From positions 1 to 64,000 of the forward strand of contig NZ_MAPV01000082.1 of NCBI RefSeq assembly GCF_001700505.1: a stretch of 64,000 bases of DNA, written 5' to 3'. Both the position numbers and the translations under genes were made by a program. Of the stretch, positions 50,578-58,983 are shown in pieces; within the stretch, counting starts at the first letter, position 1, and every line of letters begins with the position of its first letter. A model generated the notes under the pieces. That model was given only the letters and a program-made list of their open reading frames with translations, did not search any database and was not told the DNA's origin. The stretch is from Streptomyces mutomycini. GTDB taxonomy: Bacteria; Actinomycetota; Actinomycetes; Streptomycetales; Streptomycetaceae.

Positions 50578-52410
50578 CTGTCGACCGCCATTCTCACCGG
50601 TGCGCCGGTACCCGGGTCGTCGCTCGAGGACGATCTGCGGTCACTCGGCTTTGACGTGACTGCCGCAGCCGACGCCTCCGAGGCCGCCGAGCTGCTCGCC
50701 GCAGTCCCCGCGAGCAGGCGTGTCGCGCTCGTGGACCCCCGCTTCGTCGGCCACGTCCACGCCCTCAGGCTCGGACTCACCGACCCCCGCTTCGCCGCCG
50801 CGTCGATCCCCGGAGCGCTCACCGCGCAGCCCGAGGCCCGCCCCGCGCTGCTCCGCGCCCTCCAGCGGGCCGTGGCCGCCGTCGGTGCGGGAATCCCCGT
50901 CGCGCCTCCCGGTGCCGAACCCGTCACCGAGGACCGCACGGTGCCCGGCCGGCTGGCCGTGGCACTGGACGCGGAAGGCACCGCCGTGCAGCGCCCCGAG
51001 CTCGGTTCACTCACGGCCGCGGTGCCCACCGCGCCCGAGGAACGCAACGCCGCGCGGACCGCCGTGGCCGCCGTCGACGACGAGGCCGTACGGCTGCGCA
51101 GCGCGGTGAAGGCCCACGACGGCTTCTTCACCACGTACTTCATCAGCCCGTACTCCCGTTACATCGCCCGCTGGTGCGCACGCCGGGGCCTCACCCCGAA
51201 CCAGGTCACCACCGCCTCGCTGATCACCGCGCTGATCGCGGCCGGCAGCGCGGCGACCGGCACCCGCGGCGGTTACGTCGCGGCCGGAGTGCTGCTCCTC
51301 CTCTCCTTCGTCCTGGACTGCACCGACGGGCAGCTCGCCCGCTACTCGCTCCAGTACTCGACGATGGGCGCCTGGCTCGACGCCACCTTCGACCGGGCCA
51401 AGGAGTACGCCTACTACGCGGGCCTCGCCCTCGGCGCCGCCCGTGGTGGCGACGACGTGTGGGTCCTCGCGCTCGGCGCGATGGTGCTCCAGGCCTGCCG
51501 CCATGTCGTCGACTTCTCGTTCAACGAGGCCAACCACGACGCGGTGTCCAACACGAGCCCCACCGCCGCGCTCTCCGACAAGCTCGACAGCGTCGGCTGG
51601 ACGGTCTGGCTGCGCCGGATGATAGTGCTGCCCATCGGCGAACGATGGGCCATGATCGCCGTGCTCACCGCCGTGACCACGCCCCGGATCGTCTTCTACG
51701 CCCTCCTCATCGGCTGCGCCCTGGCCGCCTGCTACACCACGGCGGGCCGGCTGCTGCGGTCGCTGACCCGCAAGGCGCAGCGCACCGACCGGGCGGCCGG
51801 GGCGCTCGCCGACCTCGCCGACTCCGGACCCCTCGCCCAGGCCGTCGCCACCGTGCTCCGGCGCCCGGGAGGCGGTTTCACGGCCCCGTTCCTGGCGCTC
51901 GCCGGGGCGCTGGTGATGGTCGCCGCCGCAGTGTTCACGCCCTACGGCGGATGGCTGACCGTCGGCGCTGCAGCGGTCTACGCGGTCCTCTCCGGCCTCG
52001 CGGTCTCGCGGCCGCTCAAGGGTGCGCTCGACTGGCTCGTCCCGCCGGTCTTCCGGGCCGCCGAGTACTGCACGATCCTGGTGCTGGCCGCCCGCAGTGA
52101 CGTGCCGCACGCCGTCCCCGCGGCATTCGGCCTGGTTTCGGCCGTCGCCTACCATCACTACGACACGGTGTACCGCATCCGGGGCGGCACCGGAGCGCCG
52201 CCCCAGTGGCTGGTGCGCACCATCGGCGGGCACGAGGGCCGGGCCCTGGTCGTGGCCGTCCTCGCCGCCGTACTGATCCACGGTTCAGGTTTCACCACGG
52301 CTCTCACCGCGCTCGCGGCCGCCGTGGCTCTGGTGGTGCTCGTGGAGTCCATCCGCTTCTGGGTGTCCTCCTCGGCCCCTGCCGTACACGACGAAGGAGA
52401 ACTCGCATGA
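50578..52410 (+). CDS. CDP-alcohol phosphatidyltransferase with N-terminal extension (DUF5941-like)
   Basis: This membrane enzyme (610 residues from the proposed start) has an N-terminal cytoplasmic region of about 180 residues. Multiple transmembrane segments follow, with the full catalytic motif DCTDGQLARYSLQYSTMGAWLDATFD, quoted in part; key residues are Asp247, Asp250, Gly251, Ala254, Arg255, Gly264, Asp268 and Asp272. The family moves a phospho-alcohol from a CDP-activated donor. The only ATG/GTG/TTG start (GTG 50656) would cut the coherent sequence STAILTGAPVPG...RSLGFD, which continues in frame to CTG 50578 with AAGGAG in place. I therefore propose CTG initiation. The stop overlaps the next ATG (ATGA). 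Confidence 0.75.
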   Translation: MSTAILTGAPVPGSSLEDDLRSLGFDVTAAADASEAAELLAAVPASRRVALVDPRFVGHVHALRLGLTDPRFAAASIPGALTAQPEARPALLRALQRAVAAVGAGIPVAPPGAEPVTEDRTVPGRLAVALDAEGTAVQRPELGSLTAAVPTAPEERNAARTAVAAVDDEAVRLRSAVKAHDGFFTTYFISPYSRYIARWCARRGLTPNQVTTASLITALIAAGSAATGTRGGYVAAGVLLLLSFVLDCTDGQLARYSLQYSTMGAWLDATFDRAKEYAYYAGLALGAARGGDDVWVLALGAMVLQACRHVVDFSFNEANHDAVSNTSPTAALSDKLDSVGWTVWLRRMIVLPIGERWAMIAVLTAVTTPRIVFYALLIGCALAACYTTAGRLLRSLTRKAQRTDRAAGALADLADSGPLAQAVATVLRRPGGGFTAPFLALAGALVMVAAAVFTPYGGWLTVGAAAVYAVLSGLAVSRPLKGALDWLVPPVFRAAEYCTILVLAARSDVPHAVPAAFGLVSAVAYHHYDTVYRIRGGTGAPPQWLVRTIGGHEGRALVVAVLAAVLIHGSGFTTALTALAAAVALVVLVESIRFWVSSSAPAVHDEGELA

Positions 52411-53144
52411 TCGGCCTCGTACTGGCTGCCGGTGCCGGACGCCGTCTGCGTCCCTACACGGACACGCTGCCCAAGGCACTGGTGCCCGTGGACGGCGAGA
52501 AGACGGTCCTGGACCTGACGCTGGCCAACTTCGCGGCGGTCGGACTCACCGAGGTCGCGGTCGTCGTCGGCTACCGCAAGGAGGCGGTCTACGCCCGCAA
52601 GGCCGAGTTCGAGGCGAAGTACGGCGTGACGCTGACGCTCATCGACAACGACAAGGCCGAGGAGTGGAACAACGCCTACTCCCTGTGGTGCGCGCGTGAC
52701 GTCCTGAAGCAGGGCGTCATCCTCGCCAACGGCGACACCGTGCACCCGGTCTCCGTCGAGAAGACCCTCCTGGACGCGCGCGGCAAGGGTCAGAAGATCA
52801 TCCTCGCCCTCGACACGGTGAAGAACCTCGCCGACGAGGAGATGAAGGTCATCACCGAGGGCGACAAGGGAGTCCGGCGGATCACCAAGCTGATGGACCC
52901 CGCCACCGCGACCGGCGAGTACATCGGTGTGACGCTGATCGAGGCCGAGGCGGCCGAGGAGCTCGCCGACGCCCTGAAGGTCACCTTCGAGCGCGACCCC
53001 GACCTCTACTACGAGGACGGCTACCAGGAGCTGGTGAACCGCGGCTTCACGGTCGACGTCGCCCCCATCGGAGAGGTCACGTGGGTCGAGATCGACAACC
53101 ACGACGACCTTGCCCGGGGCAGGGAGATCGCGTGCCTGTACTGA
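52407..53144 (+). CDS. Sugar-nucleotidyltransferase-like protein (NTP transferase)
   Basis: This 245-residue protein of the nucleotidyltransferase superfamily has the signature LAAGAGRRLRPYTDTLPKALVPV at residues 6-28, quoted in part as LAAGAGRRLRPYT. It also has the substrate segments NNAYSLWCARD and ILANGDTVHP (metal-binding Asp) and a C-terminal WVEIDNHDDLARG. The family makes NDP-sugars or CDP-alcohols (for example CDP-choline or CDP-inositol type). In this operon a CTP:glycerol-1-phosphate or CTP:inositol-phosphate cytidylyltransferase role is a reasonable inference. ATG 52407 overlaps the upstream stop (ATGA) and has AAGGAG upstream. Confidence 0.85.
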   Translation: MIGLVLAAGAGRRLRPYTDTLPKALVPVDGEKTVLDLTLANFAAVGLTEVAVVVGYRKEAVYARKAEFEAKYGVTLTLIDNDKAEEWNNAYSLWCARDVLKQGVILANGDTVHPVSVEKTLLDARGKGQKIILALDTVKNLADEEMKVITEGDKGVRRITKLMDPATATGEYIGVTLIEAEAAEELADALKVTFERDPDLYYEDGYQELVNRGFTVDVAPIGEVTWVEIDNHDDLARGREIACLY

Positions 53145-54193
53145 CCCGCCTCATCCCGTCCCCGGTCGTCGTCGACATCCGGCGCGGTGCCATGGACGAC
53201 CTGGCCGGTCTCCTCGCCGACCAGCGGATCTCCGCATCCGGCAAGCTCGCCATCGCCATCAGCGGGGGTTCCGGGCGTGCCCTGCGGGACAGGCTCGCTC
53301 CGGTGCTGCCGGGGGCCGACTGGTACCCGGTGGTCGACGGCACGATCGACTCCGCGGTACGGCTCGCCGACGGCATCAAGGGCAACCGCTACGACGCCGT
53401 GGTCGGTCTGGGCGGCGGCAAGATCATCGACGTCGCTAAGTACGCCGCGGCCCGCGTGGGCATGCCCATGGTCGCCGTCGCGACGAACCTGTCCCACGAC
53501 GGGCTCTGCTCGCCGGTCGCCACCCTGGACAACGACAACGGCCGGGGATCCTACGGGGTGCCCACCCCGATCGCCGTGGTCATCGACCTCGACGTCATCC
53601 GTGAGGCGCCCGCACGCTATGTGCGCTCGGGTGTCGGTGACGCCGTCTCCAACATCTCGTGTGTCGCCGACTGGGAGCTTGCCCACGAGGTGCGGGGCGA
53701 GGAGATCGACGGACTCGCGGCCGCCATGGCCAGGCAGGCCGGCGAGGCCGTGCTGCGCCACCCCGGCGGGGTCGGCGACGACGCCTTCCTCAAGGTGCTG
53801 GCCGAAGGCCTCGTGCTGACGGGCATCTCGATGTCGGTCGCCGGGGACTCCCGGCCCGCCTCCGGCGCGTGCCACGAGATCAACCACGCCTTCGACCTGA
53901 TGTACCCCAAGCGCGCCGCCAGCCACGGCGAGCAGGTCGGCCTCGGCGCCTGCTTCGCCATGCACCTGCGGGGCGCGCACGAGGAGTCCGTCCACATGGC
54001 GTCCGTGCTGAGGCGTCACGGGCTGCCGGTGCTGCCCGAGGAGATCGGCTTCACCACCGAAGAATTCGTGCGGGCCGTCGACTACGCCCCGCAGACGCGC
54101 CCGGGACGTTTCACGATCCTGGAGCACCTCAACCTGTCCACCGACCAGATCAGGGACGCGTACGCCGACTATGCAAAAGCCATCCATAGCTGA
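53132..54193 (+). CDS. sn-Glycerol-1-phosphate dehydrogenase-like (AraM/EgsA family)
   Basis: This 353-residue NAD(P)-dependent, metal-containing dehydrogenase resembles bacterial AraM and archaeal EgsA, which make sn-glycerol-1-phosphate from dihydroxyacetone phosphate. Nucleotide-binding and metal segments are VVGLGGGKIIDVAKYAA, TNLSHDGLCSPVAT (metal Asp), GACHEINHAFDLMYP (His) and ASHGEQVGLGACFAM (His). The product has the opposite stereochemistry to the usual glycerol-3-phosphate, which makes the operon unusual. GTG 53132 has GGGAG at 6 bases and overlaps the upstream gene by 13 bases; its own end overlaps the next gene by 23 bases. Confidence 0.83.
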   Translation: MPVLTRLIPSPVVVDIRRGAMDDLAGLLADQRISASGKLAIAISGGSGRALRDRLAPVLPGADWYPVVDGTIDSAVRLADGIKGNRYDAVVGLGGGKIIDVAKYAAARVGMPMVAVATNLSHDGLCSPVATLDNDNGRGSYGVPTPIAVVIDLDVIREAPARYVRSGVGDAVSNISCVADWELAHEVRGEEIDGLAAAMARQAGEAVLRHPGGVGDDAFLKVLAEGLVLTGISMSVAGDSRPASGACHEINHAFDLMYPKRAASHGEQVGLGACFAMHLRGAHEESVHMASVLRRHGLPVLPEEIGFTTEEFVRAVDYAPQTRPGRFTILEHLNLSTDQIRDAYADYAKAIHS

Positions 54194-54950
54194 ACTCCGT
54201 CCGGTCGTGCACCCGCCGGGTGTCAAGGACCGGCGCAGCGGTGAGCACTGGGCGGGTCGGCTCTACATGCGCGAGATCTCGCTGCGCATCACCCGGCGCC
54301 TGGTGACCACGAGGGTCACGCCCAACCAGCTGACCTACGTGATGACCGTCGCCGGCGTGCTCGCGGCGCCCGCCCTGCTGGTCCCGGGCATCCCGGGTGC
54401 GCTGCTCGGCGTGGTCGCGGTCCAGCTCTACCTGCTGTTCGACTGCGTCGACGGCGAAGTGGCCCGCTGGAAGAAGCAGTACTCCCTGGGCGGGGTCTAT
54501 CTGGACCGGGTGGCCGCCTACCTCTGCGACGCGGCGGTGCTGGTCGGCTTCGGCCTGCGTGCAGCCGACCTGTGGGGCACGGGCCGCATCGACTGGCTGT
54601 GGGCCTTTCTGGGCACGCTCGCCGCGCTCGGCGCCATCATGATCAAGGCCGAGACCGATCTCGTCGGTGTCGCGCGCCACCAGGGCGGGCTGCCGCCCGT
54701 CAAGGAGGCCGCGTCCGAGCCCCGGTCCTCCGGCATGGCGCTCGCCCGCCGTGCGGCCGGCGCACTCAAGTTCCACCGGCTGATCCTCGGCATCGAGGCG
54801 TCTTTCGTCATCCTGGTGGTGGCCGTACTCGACACGGTCAGGGACGACCTCTTCTTCAGCCGTCTCGCCGTCGCCGTCATGGCCGGCATCGCCCTTCTCC
54901 AGACCGTCCTGCACCTGGTGTCGATCCTGGCGTCCAGCAGGCTGAAGTGA
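54171..54950 (+). CDS. CDP-alcohol phosphotransferase-like membrane protein lacking the last catalytic Asp
   Basis: This 259-residue membrane protein of the CDP-alcohol phosphotransferase family has TM helices and the motif DCVDGEVARWKKQYSLGGVYLD. Asp91, Asp94, Gly95, Ala98, Arg99, Gly108 and Asp112 are present. The eighth motif position, three residues after Asp112, is Ala116 instead of the expected catalytic Asp (LDRVAAYLCD). It may be a non-canonical enzyme, use Asp120 instead, or be a regulatory partner of the first phosphotransferase. ATG 54171 overlaps the dehydrogenase gene by 23 bases, and the next gene starts in its stop (GTGA), so the whole run is translationally coupled. Confidence 0.8.
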   Translation: MQKPSIAELRPVVHPPGVKDRRSGEHWAGRLYMREISLRITRRLVTTRVTPNQLTYVMTVAGVLAAPALLVPGIPGALLGVVAVQLYLLFDCVDGEVARWKKQYSLGGVYLDRVAAYLCDAAVLVGFGLRAADLWGTGRIDWLWAFLGTLAALGAIMIKAETDLVGVARHQGGLPPVKEAASEPRSSGMALARRAAGALKFHRLILGIEASFVILVVAVLDTVRDDLFFSRLAVAVMAGIALLQTVLHLVSILASSRLK

Positions 54951-55831
54951 GCTCTCCCATGAAACTCGGCGCGGTCATCATCACCATGGGCAACCGCCCC
55001 GACGAACTGCGCGCCCTTCTCGACTCGGTCGCCAAGCAGGACGGCGACCGGATCGAGGTGGTCGTCGTCGGCAACGGCGCCCCGGTCCCCGACGTCCCCG
55101 CGGGCGTACGGACCGTCGAGCTGCCCGAGAATCTGGGCATTCCGGGCGGCCGCAACGTCGGCATCGAGGCGTTCGGCCCCTCCGGAGCCGATGTGGACGC
55201 CCTGCTCTTCCTCGACGACGACGGGCACCTGCCGAACACGGACACCGCCGAGCTCTGCCGGCAGGCGTTCGAGGCGGACCCGAAGCTCGGCATCGTCACC
55301 TTCCGCATCGCGGATCCCGACACCGGCGTCACCCAGCGACGGCACGTGCCGCGGCTGCGTGCCTCCGACCCGATGCGCTCGTCCCGCGTCACGACGTTCC
55401 TCGGCGGTGCGAACGCCGTGCGCAGCCAGGTGATCGCCGAGGCGGGCCCGCTCCCCGGCGAGTTCTTCTACGCCCACGAGGAGACCGACCTCGCCTGGCG
55501 GGCCCTGGACGCGGGCTGGGCGATCGAGTACCGCGCGGACATGGTGCTCAACCACCCCACCACCGCTCCCTCGCGGCACGCGGTCTACCACCGCATGGTG
55601 GCCCGCAACCGCGTCTGGCTCGCCCGCCGGAACCTGCCCGCACCCCTGGTTCCCCTCTACGTCGGGGTCTGGCTGCTCCTCACCCTGGTCCGCAGGCCCT
55701 CCCTCCCGGCTCTCAAAGCATGGTTCGGAGGTTTCCGGGAAGGCTGGACGAAGCCCTGCGGACCCCGGCGCCCGATGAGGTGGCGTACGGTATGGCGGCT
55801 GACCAGGCTGGGCCGGCCGCCGGTGATCTGA
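54947..55831 (+). CDS. GT2-family glycosyltransferase
   Basis: This 294-residue inverting glycosyltransferase has a GT-A fold (KLGAVIITMGNRPDELRALLDS). The nucleotide-binding DxD-like segment is LLFLDDDGHLP. The block LPENLGIPGGRNVGIEAFG and the acceptor/base region GEFFYAHEETDLAWRALDAGW are also present. A hydrophobic stretch near the C-terminus (PLYVGVWLLLTLV) may attach it to the membrane. GTG 54947 overlaps the upstream stop (GTGA); ATG 54959 is the alternative. It would add sugar residues to the phosphoglycerol-type product. GalE across the divergent promoter could supply UDP-galactose. Confidence 0.87.
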   Translation: MSSPMKLGAVIITMGNRPDELRALLDSVAKQDGDRIEVVVVGNGAPVPDVPAGVRTVELPENLGIPGGRNVGIEAFGPSGADVDALLFLDDDGHLPNTDTAELCRQAFEADPKLGIVTFRIADPDTGVTQRRHVPRLRASDPMRSSRVTTFLGGANAVRSQVIAEAGPLPGEFFYAHEETDLAWRALDAGWAIEYRADMVLNHPTTAPSRHAVYHRMVARNRVWLARRNLPAPLVPLYVGVWLLLTLVRRPSLPALKAWFGGFREGWTKPCGPRRPMRWRTVWRLTRLGRPPVI

Positions 55832-55938
55832 GAGGCTCTCCTCTGAGACCATGAGCCGTATTCATTCGTACGGGGAACCTGTCCGCCTCGGCCGCGCCCG
55901 CGACCGGCTGCGCATTGTGAAGACGAGAGTTCTTAACT

Positions 55939-56868
55939 GTGAGTGACACGACCCACGACGGCGGGATTGCGCTGAGCAGCCCGCCGTCCGCCGACGAGGG
56001 ACTGAGCGCGTCCCAGCTCGCCGACAAGTACGGCTTGACGGTGAGCGGCGCCCGGCCCGGGCTGTTCGCGTATATCCGGCAGCTCTGGGGCCGCAGGCAC
56101 TTCATCCTGGCGTTCTCCAGGGCGAAGCTGACCGCGCAGTACAGCCAGGCCAAGCTCGGCCAGCTGTGGCAGGTGGCCACGCCCCTGCTGAACGCAGTGG
56201 TCTACTTCCTGATCTTCGGGATCATCCTCGGCACCGCCAGGGGGATGAGCAAGGAGGTCTTCATCCCGTTCCTGGTGACGGGTGTCTTCGTCTTCACCTT
56301 CACCCAGAGCTCGGTCATGGCCGGGGTGCGCTCCATCTCGGGCAACATCGGACTGGTCCGGGCGCTGCACTTCCCCCGCGCTTCGCTGCCCGTCTCGTTC
56401 TCGCTGCAGCAGCTCCAGCAGCTCATGTACTCGATGATCGTGCTGCTCGCCGTGACGGTCGCCTTCGGCAGTTACCCGGCGCTCTCCTGGCTGCTCGTCA
56501 TCCCGGCACTGGCCATGCAGTTCCTCTTCAACACCGGCCTGGCGCTCGTGATGGCCCGGCTGGGCAGCAAGACCCCCGACCTCGCCCAGCTGATGCCGTT
56601 CGTCATGCGCACCTGGATGTACGCCTCGGGTGTGATGTTCTCCATCCCCGTGATGCTGGCGGACAAGCCGCAGTGGATCGCCGACGTACTTCAGTACAAC
56701 CCGGCGGCCATCTACATGGACCTGGTCCGCTTCGCGCTGATCGACGGCTACGGCTCCGAGAACCTGCCGCAGCACGTCTGGGCGGTCGGGCTGGCCTGGT
56801 CGCTCGTGGTGGGCGTCGTGGGCTTCGTGTACTTCTGGAAGGCAGAGGAACGGTACGGCCGTGGCTGA
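55939..56868 (+). CDS. ABC-2 type polysaccharide/teichoic-acid exporter permease (TagG-like)
   Basis: This 309-residue permease has a cytoplasmic N-terminus of about 65 residues. Six transmembrane segments follow (VVYFLIFGIILGTA, FIPFLVTGVFVFTFTQSSVM, IVLLAVTVAFG and others), matching the ABC-2 exporters of polyprenyl-linked polysaccharides and teichoic acids. The segment YSQAKLGQLWQVATPLLNA is characteristic of this group. GTG 55939 is used; the Shine-Dalgarno is modest. The 107-base gap before it may carry an internal promoter. It overlaps the ATPase gene by 8 bases and forms the exporter with it. Confidence 0.88.
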   Translation: MSDTTHDGGIALSSPPSADEGLSASQLADKYGLTVSGARPGLFAYIRQLWGRRHFILAFSRAKLTAQYSQAKLGQLWQVATPLLNAVVYFLIFGIILGTARGMSKEVFIPFLVTGVFVFTFTQSSVMAGVRSISGNIGLVRALHFPRASLPVSFSLQQLQQLMYSMIVLLAVTVAFGSYPALSWLLVIPALAMQFLFNTGLALVMARLGSKTPDLAQLMPFVMRTWMYASGVMFSIPVMLADKPQWIADVLQYNPAAIYMDLVRFALIDGYGSENLPQHVWAVGLAWSLVVGVVGFVYFWKAEERYGRG

Positions 56869-57646
56869 GGAATCGTCCCAGGGACACATCCCCACCGTGA
56901 TCGCGGACGACGTGCACATCGTGTACCGCGTCAACGGCACGGGGGGCGGCAAGGGCAGCGCCACCGCGGCGCTGAGCCGGATCATGCGCCGGGGCAAGGG
57001 CGAACCACGCGGTGTGCGCAAGGTGCACGCGGTGCGGGGGGTCACCTTCACCGCCTACCGCGGCCAGGCGATCGGCCTCATCGGCACCAACGGTTCGGGC
57101 AAGTCCACCCTGCTGCGGGCCATCGCCGGCCTGCTGCCGACCGAGCACGGCAGCGTGTACACCGATGGTCAGCCGTCGCTGCTCGGCGTCAACGCGGCCC
57201 TGATGAGCGACCTGACGGGTGAGCGGAACGTCGTGCTGGGCGGTCTCGCGATGGGCATGAGCCGCGAGGAGATCCGTGCGCGGTACAAGGACATCGTGGA
57301 CTTCTCCGGGATCAACGAGAAGGGTGACTTCATCACGCTGCCGATGCGGACGTACTCGTCCGGCATGGCGGCGCGCCTGCGCTTCTCGATCGCGGCCGCC
57401 AAGAACCACGACGTGCTCATGATCGACGAGGCGCTGGCCACCGGTGACCGCAAGTTCCGGGTCCGCTCCGAGGAGCGGATCCGCGAGCTGCGCAAGGAGG
57501 CGGGCACGGTCTTCCTCGTCAGCCACAACAACAAGACCATCAGGGACACCTGTGACCGGGTGCTGTGGCTGGAGAAGGGTGAGCTCCTGATGGACGGCCC
57601 CACCGAAGAGGTGCTGAAGGCGTACGAGAGGGAGACGGGCAAGTAG
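56861..57646 (+). CDS. Polysaccharide/teichoic-acid exporter ATPase (TagH-like)
   Basis: This 261-residue ABC ATPase has Walker A GTNGSGKST, the signature YSSGMAARL and Walker B VLMIDEALATGD, typical of TagH/Wzt-type exporter ATPases. The extended loop SLLGVNAALMSDLTGERN is likewise typical. It lacks the extra C-terminal binding domain of Wzt proteins, so substrate recognition is probably by the permease. GTG 56861 overlaps the permease stop by 8 bases. It is the last gene of the operon and is followed by a strong hairpin 14 bases after its stop. Confidence 0.9.
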   Translation: MAEESSQGHIPTVIADDVHIVYRVNGTGGGKGSATAALSRIMRRGKGEPRGVRKVHAVRGVTFTAYRGQAIGLIGTNGSGKSTLLRAIAGLLPTEHGSVYTDGQPSLLGVNAALMSDLTGERNVVLGGLAMGMSREEIRARYKDIVDFSGINEKGDFITLPMRTYSSGMAARLRFSIAAAKNHDVLMIDEALATGDRKFRVRSEERIRELRKEAGTVFLVSHNNKTIRDTCDRVLWLEKGELLMDGPTEEVLKAYERETGK

Positions 57647-57659
57647 CCGTCGCGCACCC

Positions 57660-57693
57660 GTGGCTCCCGCCGGCGAGCGACGGCGGGAGCCAC
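57660..57693 (+). terminator. 13-bp stem-loop closing the phosphoglycerol/export operon
   Basis: GTGGCTCCCGCCG (57660-57672) pairs perfectly with CGGCGGGAGCCAC (57681-57693) around an 8-base loop. It begins 14 bases after the exporter ATPase stop. Confidence 0.85.
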
Positions 57694-57994
57694 GCGGTGA
57701 AGGGCGCCGAGACGGAGGGCCCGAAGGGCGCCCCGGGAGGATCTCCTCCCGGCGGATGACGTCAATCCACCCGCGCGCGGGGAAGGTTGACGACGGCCGA
57801 GGCGTCGCACGAGGCGCGCAGCACCCCGGCGCGGCTCTGTGAGCTGCACAACGTAAGCTGTGACGGTGCTGATTCGCGGCAATGTGGGGTGATACGCCCC
57901 CGTCGCATCGCCCGTTGTGCGCATGTCGCACTCGGCCGGACGAGCGGCGTGTCCGAAAAGGTATGTTTTGGGTGAGCAGTGTAGAACGGGAGAT
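57694..57994. other. Intergenic region upstream of the hopanoid operon
   Basis: The 301-base stretch between the exporter terminator and the small ORF at 57995 shows no convincing gene. It is less GC-rich in its last 80 bases (around 57950-57985, AAAAGGTATGTTTTGGG), where the hopanoid promoter should lie. TAGAAC at 57982-57987 is a possible -10. No riboswitch was recognised. Confidence 0.35.
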
Positions 57995-58066
57995 ATGACG
58001 GCAATGATGGCAAATCTCCAGCTCCGACGTGGTGTGGCCGTCCCCGCGTCGGGTGGTACGCGGTGA
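57995..58066 (+). CDS. Small ORF translationally overlapping hpnC
   Basis: ATG 57995 is preceded by CGGGAG at 3-4 bases and opens a 23-residue frame (MTAMMANLQLRRGV...). Its stop TGA (58064-58066) overlaps the GTG start of hpnC (GTGA, 58063-58066). hpnC has only a weak Shine-Dalgarno of its own, so ribosomes finishing this ORF could initiate hpnC. It may be a coupling leader rather than a functional protein. Confidence 0.4.
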   Translation: MTAMMANLQLRRGVAVPASGGTR

Positions 58067-58983
58067 CCCGTACCCAAAGGGCGCGCGAGGACGCCGCCGC
58101 CACCGCCACGCTCCACAAGGCCGCGCACGAGAACTTCCCCGTGGCCCCCTTCTTCCTGCCCCGGGCCTGGCGCGACGACCTGATGGCCGTCTACGGATTC
58201 GCCCGGCTCGTCGATGACATCGGTGACGGCGATCTGGCTCCGGGCGGTGCCGACGCCCGCCACCTCGGCCTCGAACCCGGACAGAGCGAGGACCGGCCGG
58301 CAGCCCTCGACGCCCTCGAAGCCGATCTGCGCCGCGTCTTCTCGGCCACGGGCGACGGGCCGCGCCACCCCCTGATGCGCGCCCTGCGCCCCACGGTGCG
58401 GAGCTGCGCGCTGACCCCCGAACCCTTCCTCGGGCTCCTCGAAGCCAACCGGCAGGACCAGAAGGTCCGCCGCTACGGGACCTACCGGGAACTGCTGGCC
58501 TACTGCGAGCTCTCCGCCAACCCCGTCGGCCGCCTCGTCCTGCAGATCACCGGCACCGCGAGCCCCGAACGGATCCGACGCTCCGACGCCGTCTGCACCG
58601 CACTGCAGATCGCCGAGCACCTCCAGGACGTCACCGAGGACCTCGGCCGCGACCGGATCTACCTGCCCGCCGAGGACATGGCCCGCTTCCATGTCGGCGA
58701 ACCGGATCTGGCGGCACCGTCCGCAGGTGCGGCGGTGAGATCCCTGGTGGCGTTCGAAGCGGAGCGCGCCCGTGAGCTGCTGGCCGAGGGCATCCCCCTG
58801 GTGGGCAGCGTCCACGGCCGGCTCAAGCTGCTGCTCGCCGGATTCGTCGGCGGAGGGCGGGCCGCCCTCGGCGCGATCTCGGCCGCCGGTTTCGACGTAC
58901 TGCCCGGACCGCCCGGACCCACCGCGCCCAGACTGCTGCGCGAAGTCGGGGACGTCCTGCGAAGAGCGCACAGAGAGAGGTGA
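58063..58983 (+). CDS. hpnC: Squalene/phytoene synthase family, HpnC
   Basis: This 306-residue prenyl-condensing enzyme is the HpnC partner of the bacterial HpnCDE route to squalene (presqualene diphosphate to hydroxysqualene). The two Asp-rich sites are YGFARLVDDIGDGD and QIAEHLQDVTEDLGRDRIYLP. GTG 58063 is the start, in overlap with a small upstream ORF. The gene ends in a GTGA overlap with hpnD. In this operon squalene is made in three steps and then cyclised to hopene. Confidence 0.9.
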   Translation: MTRTQRAREDAAATATLHKAAHENFPVAPFFLPRAWRDDLMAVYGFARLVDDIGDGDLAPGGADARHLGLEPGQSEDRPAALDALEADLRRVFSATGDGPRHPLMRALRPTVRSCALTPEPFLGLLEANRQDQKVRRYGTYRELLAYCELSANPVGRLVLQITGTASPERIRRSDAVCTALQIAEHLQDVTEDLGRDRIYLPAEDMARFHVGEPDLAAPSAGAAVRSLVAFEAERARELLAEGIPLVGSVHGRLKLLLAGFVGGGRAALGAISAAGFDVLPGPPGPTAPRLLREVGDVLRRAHRER

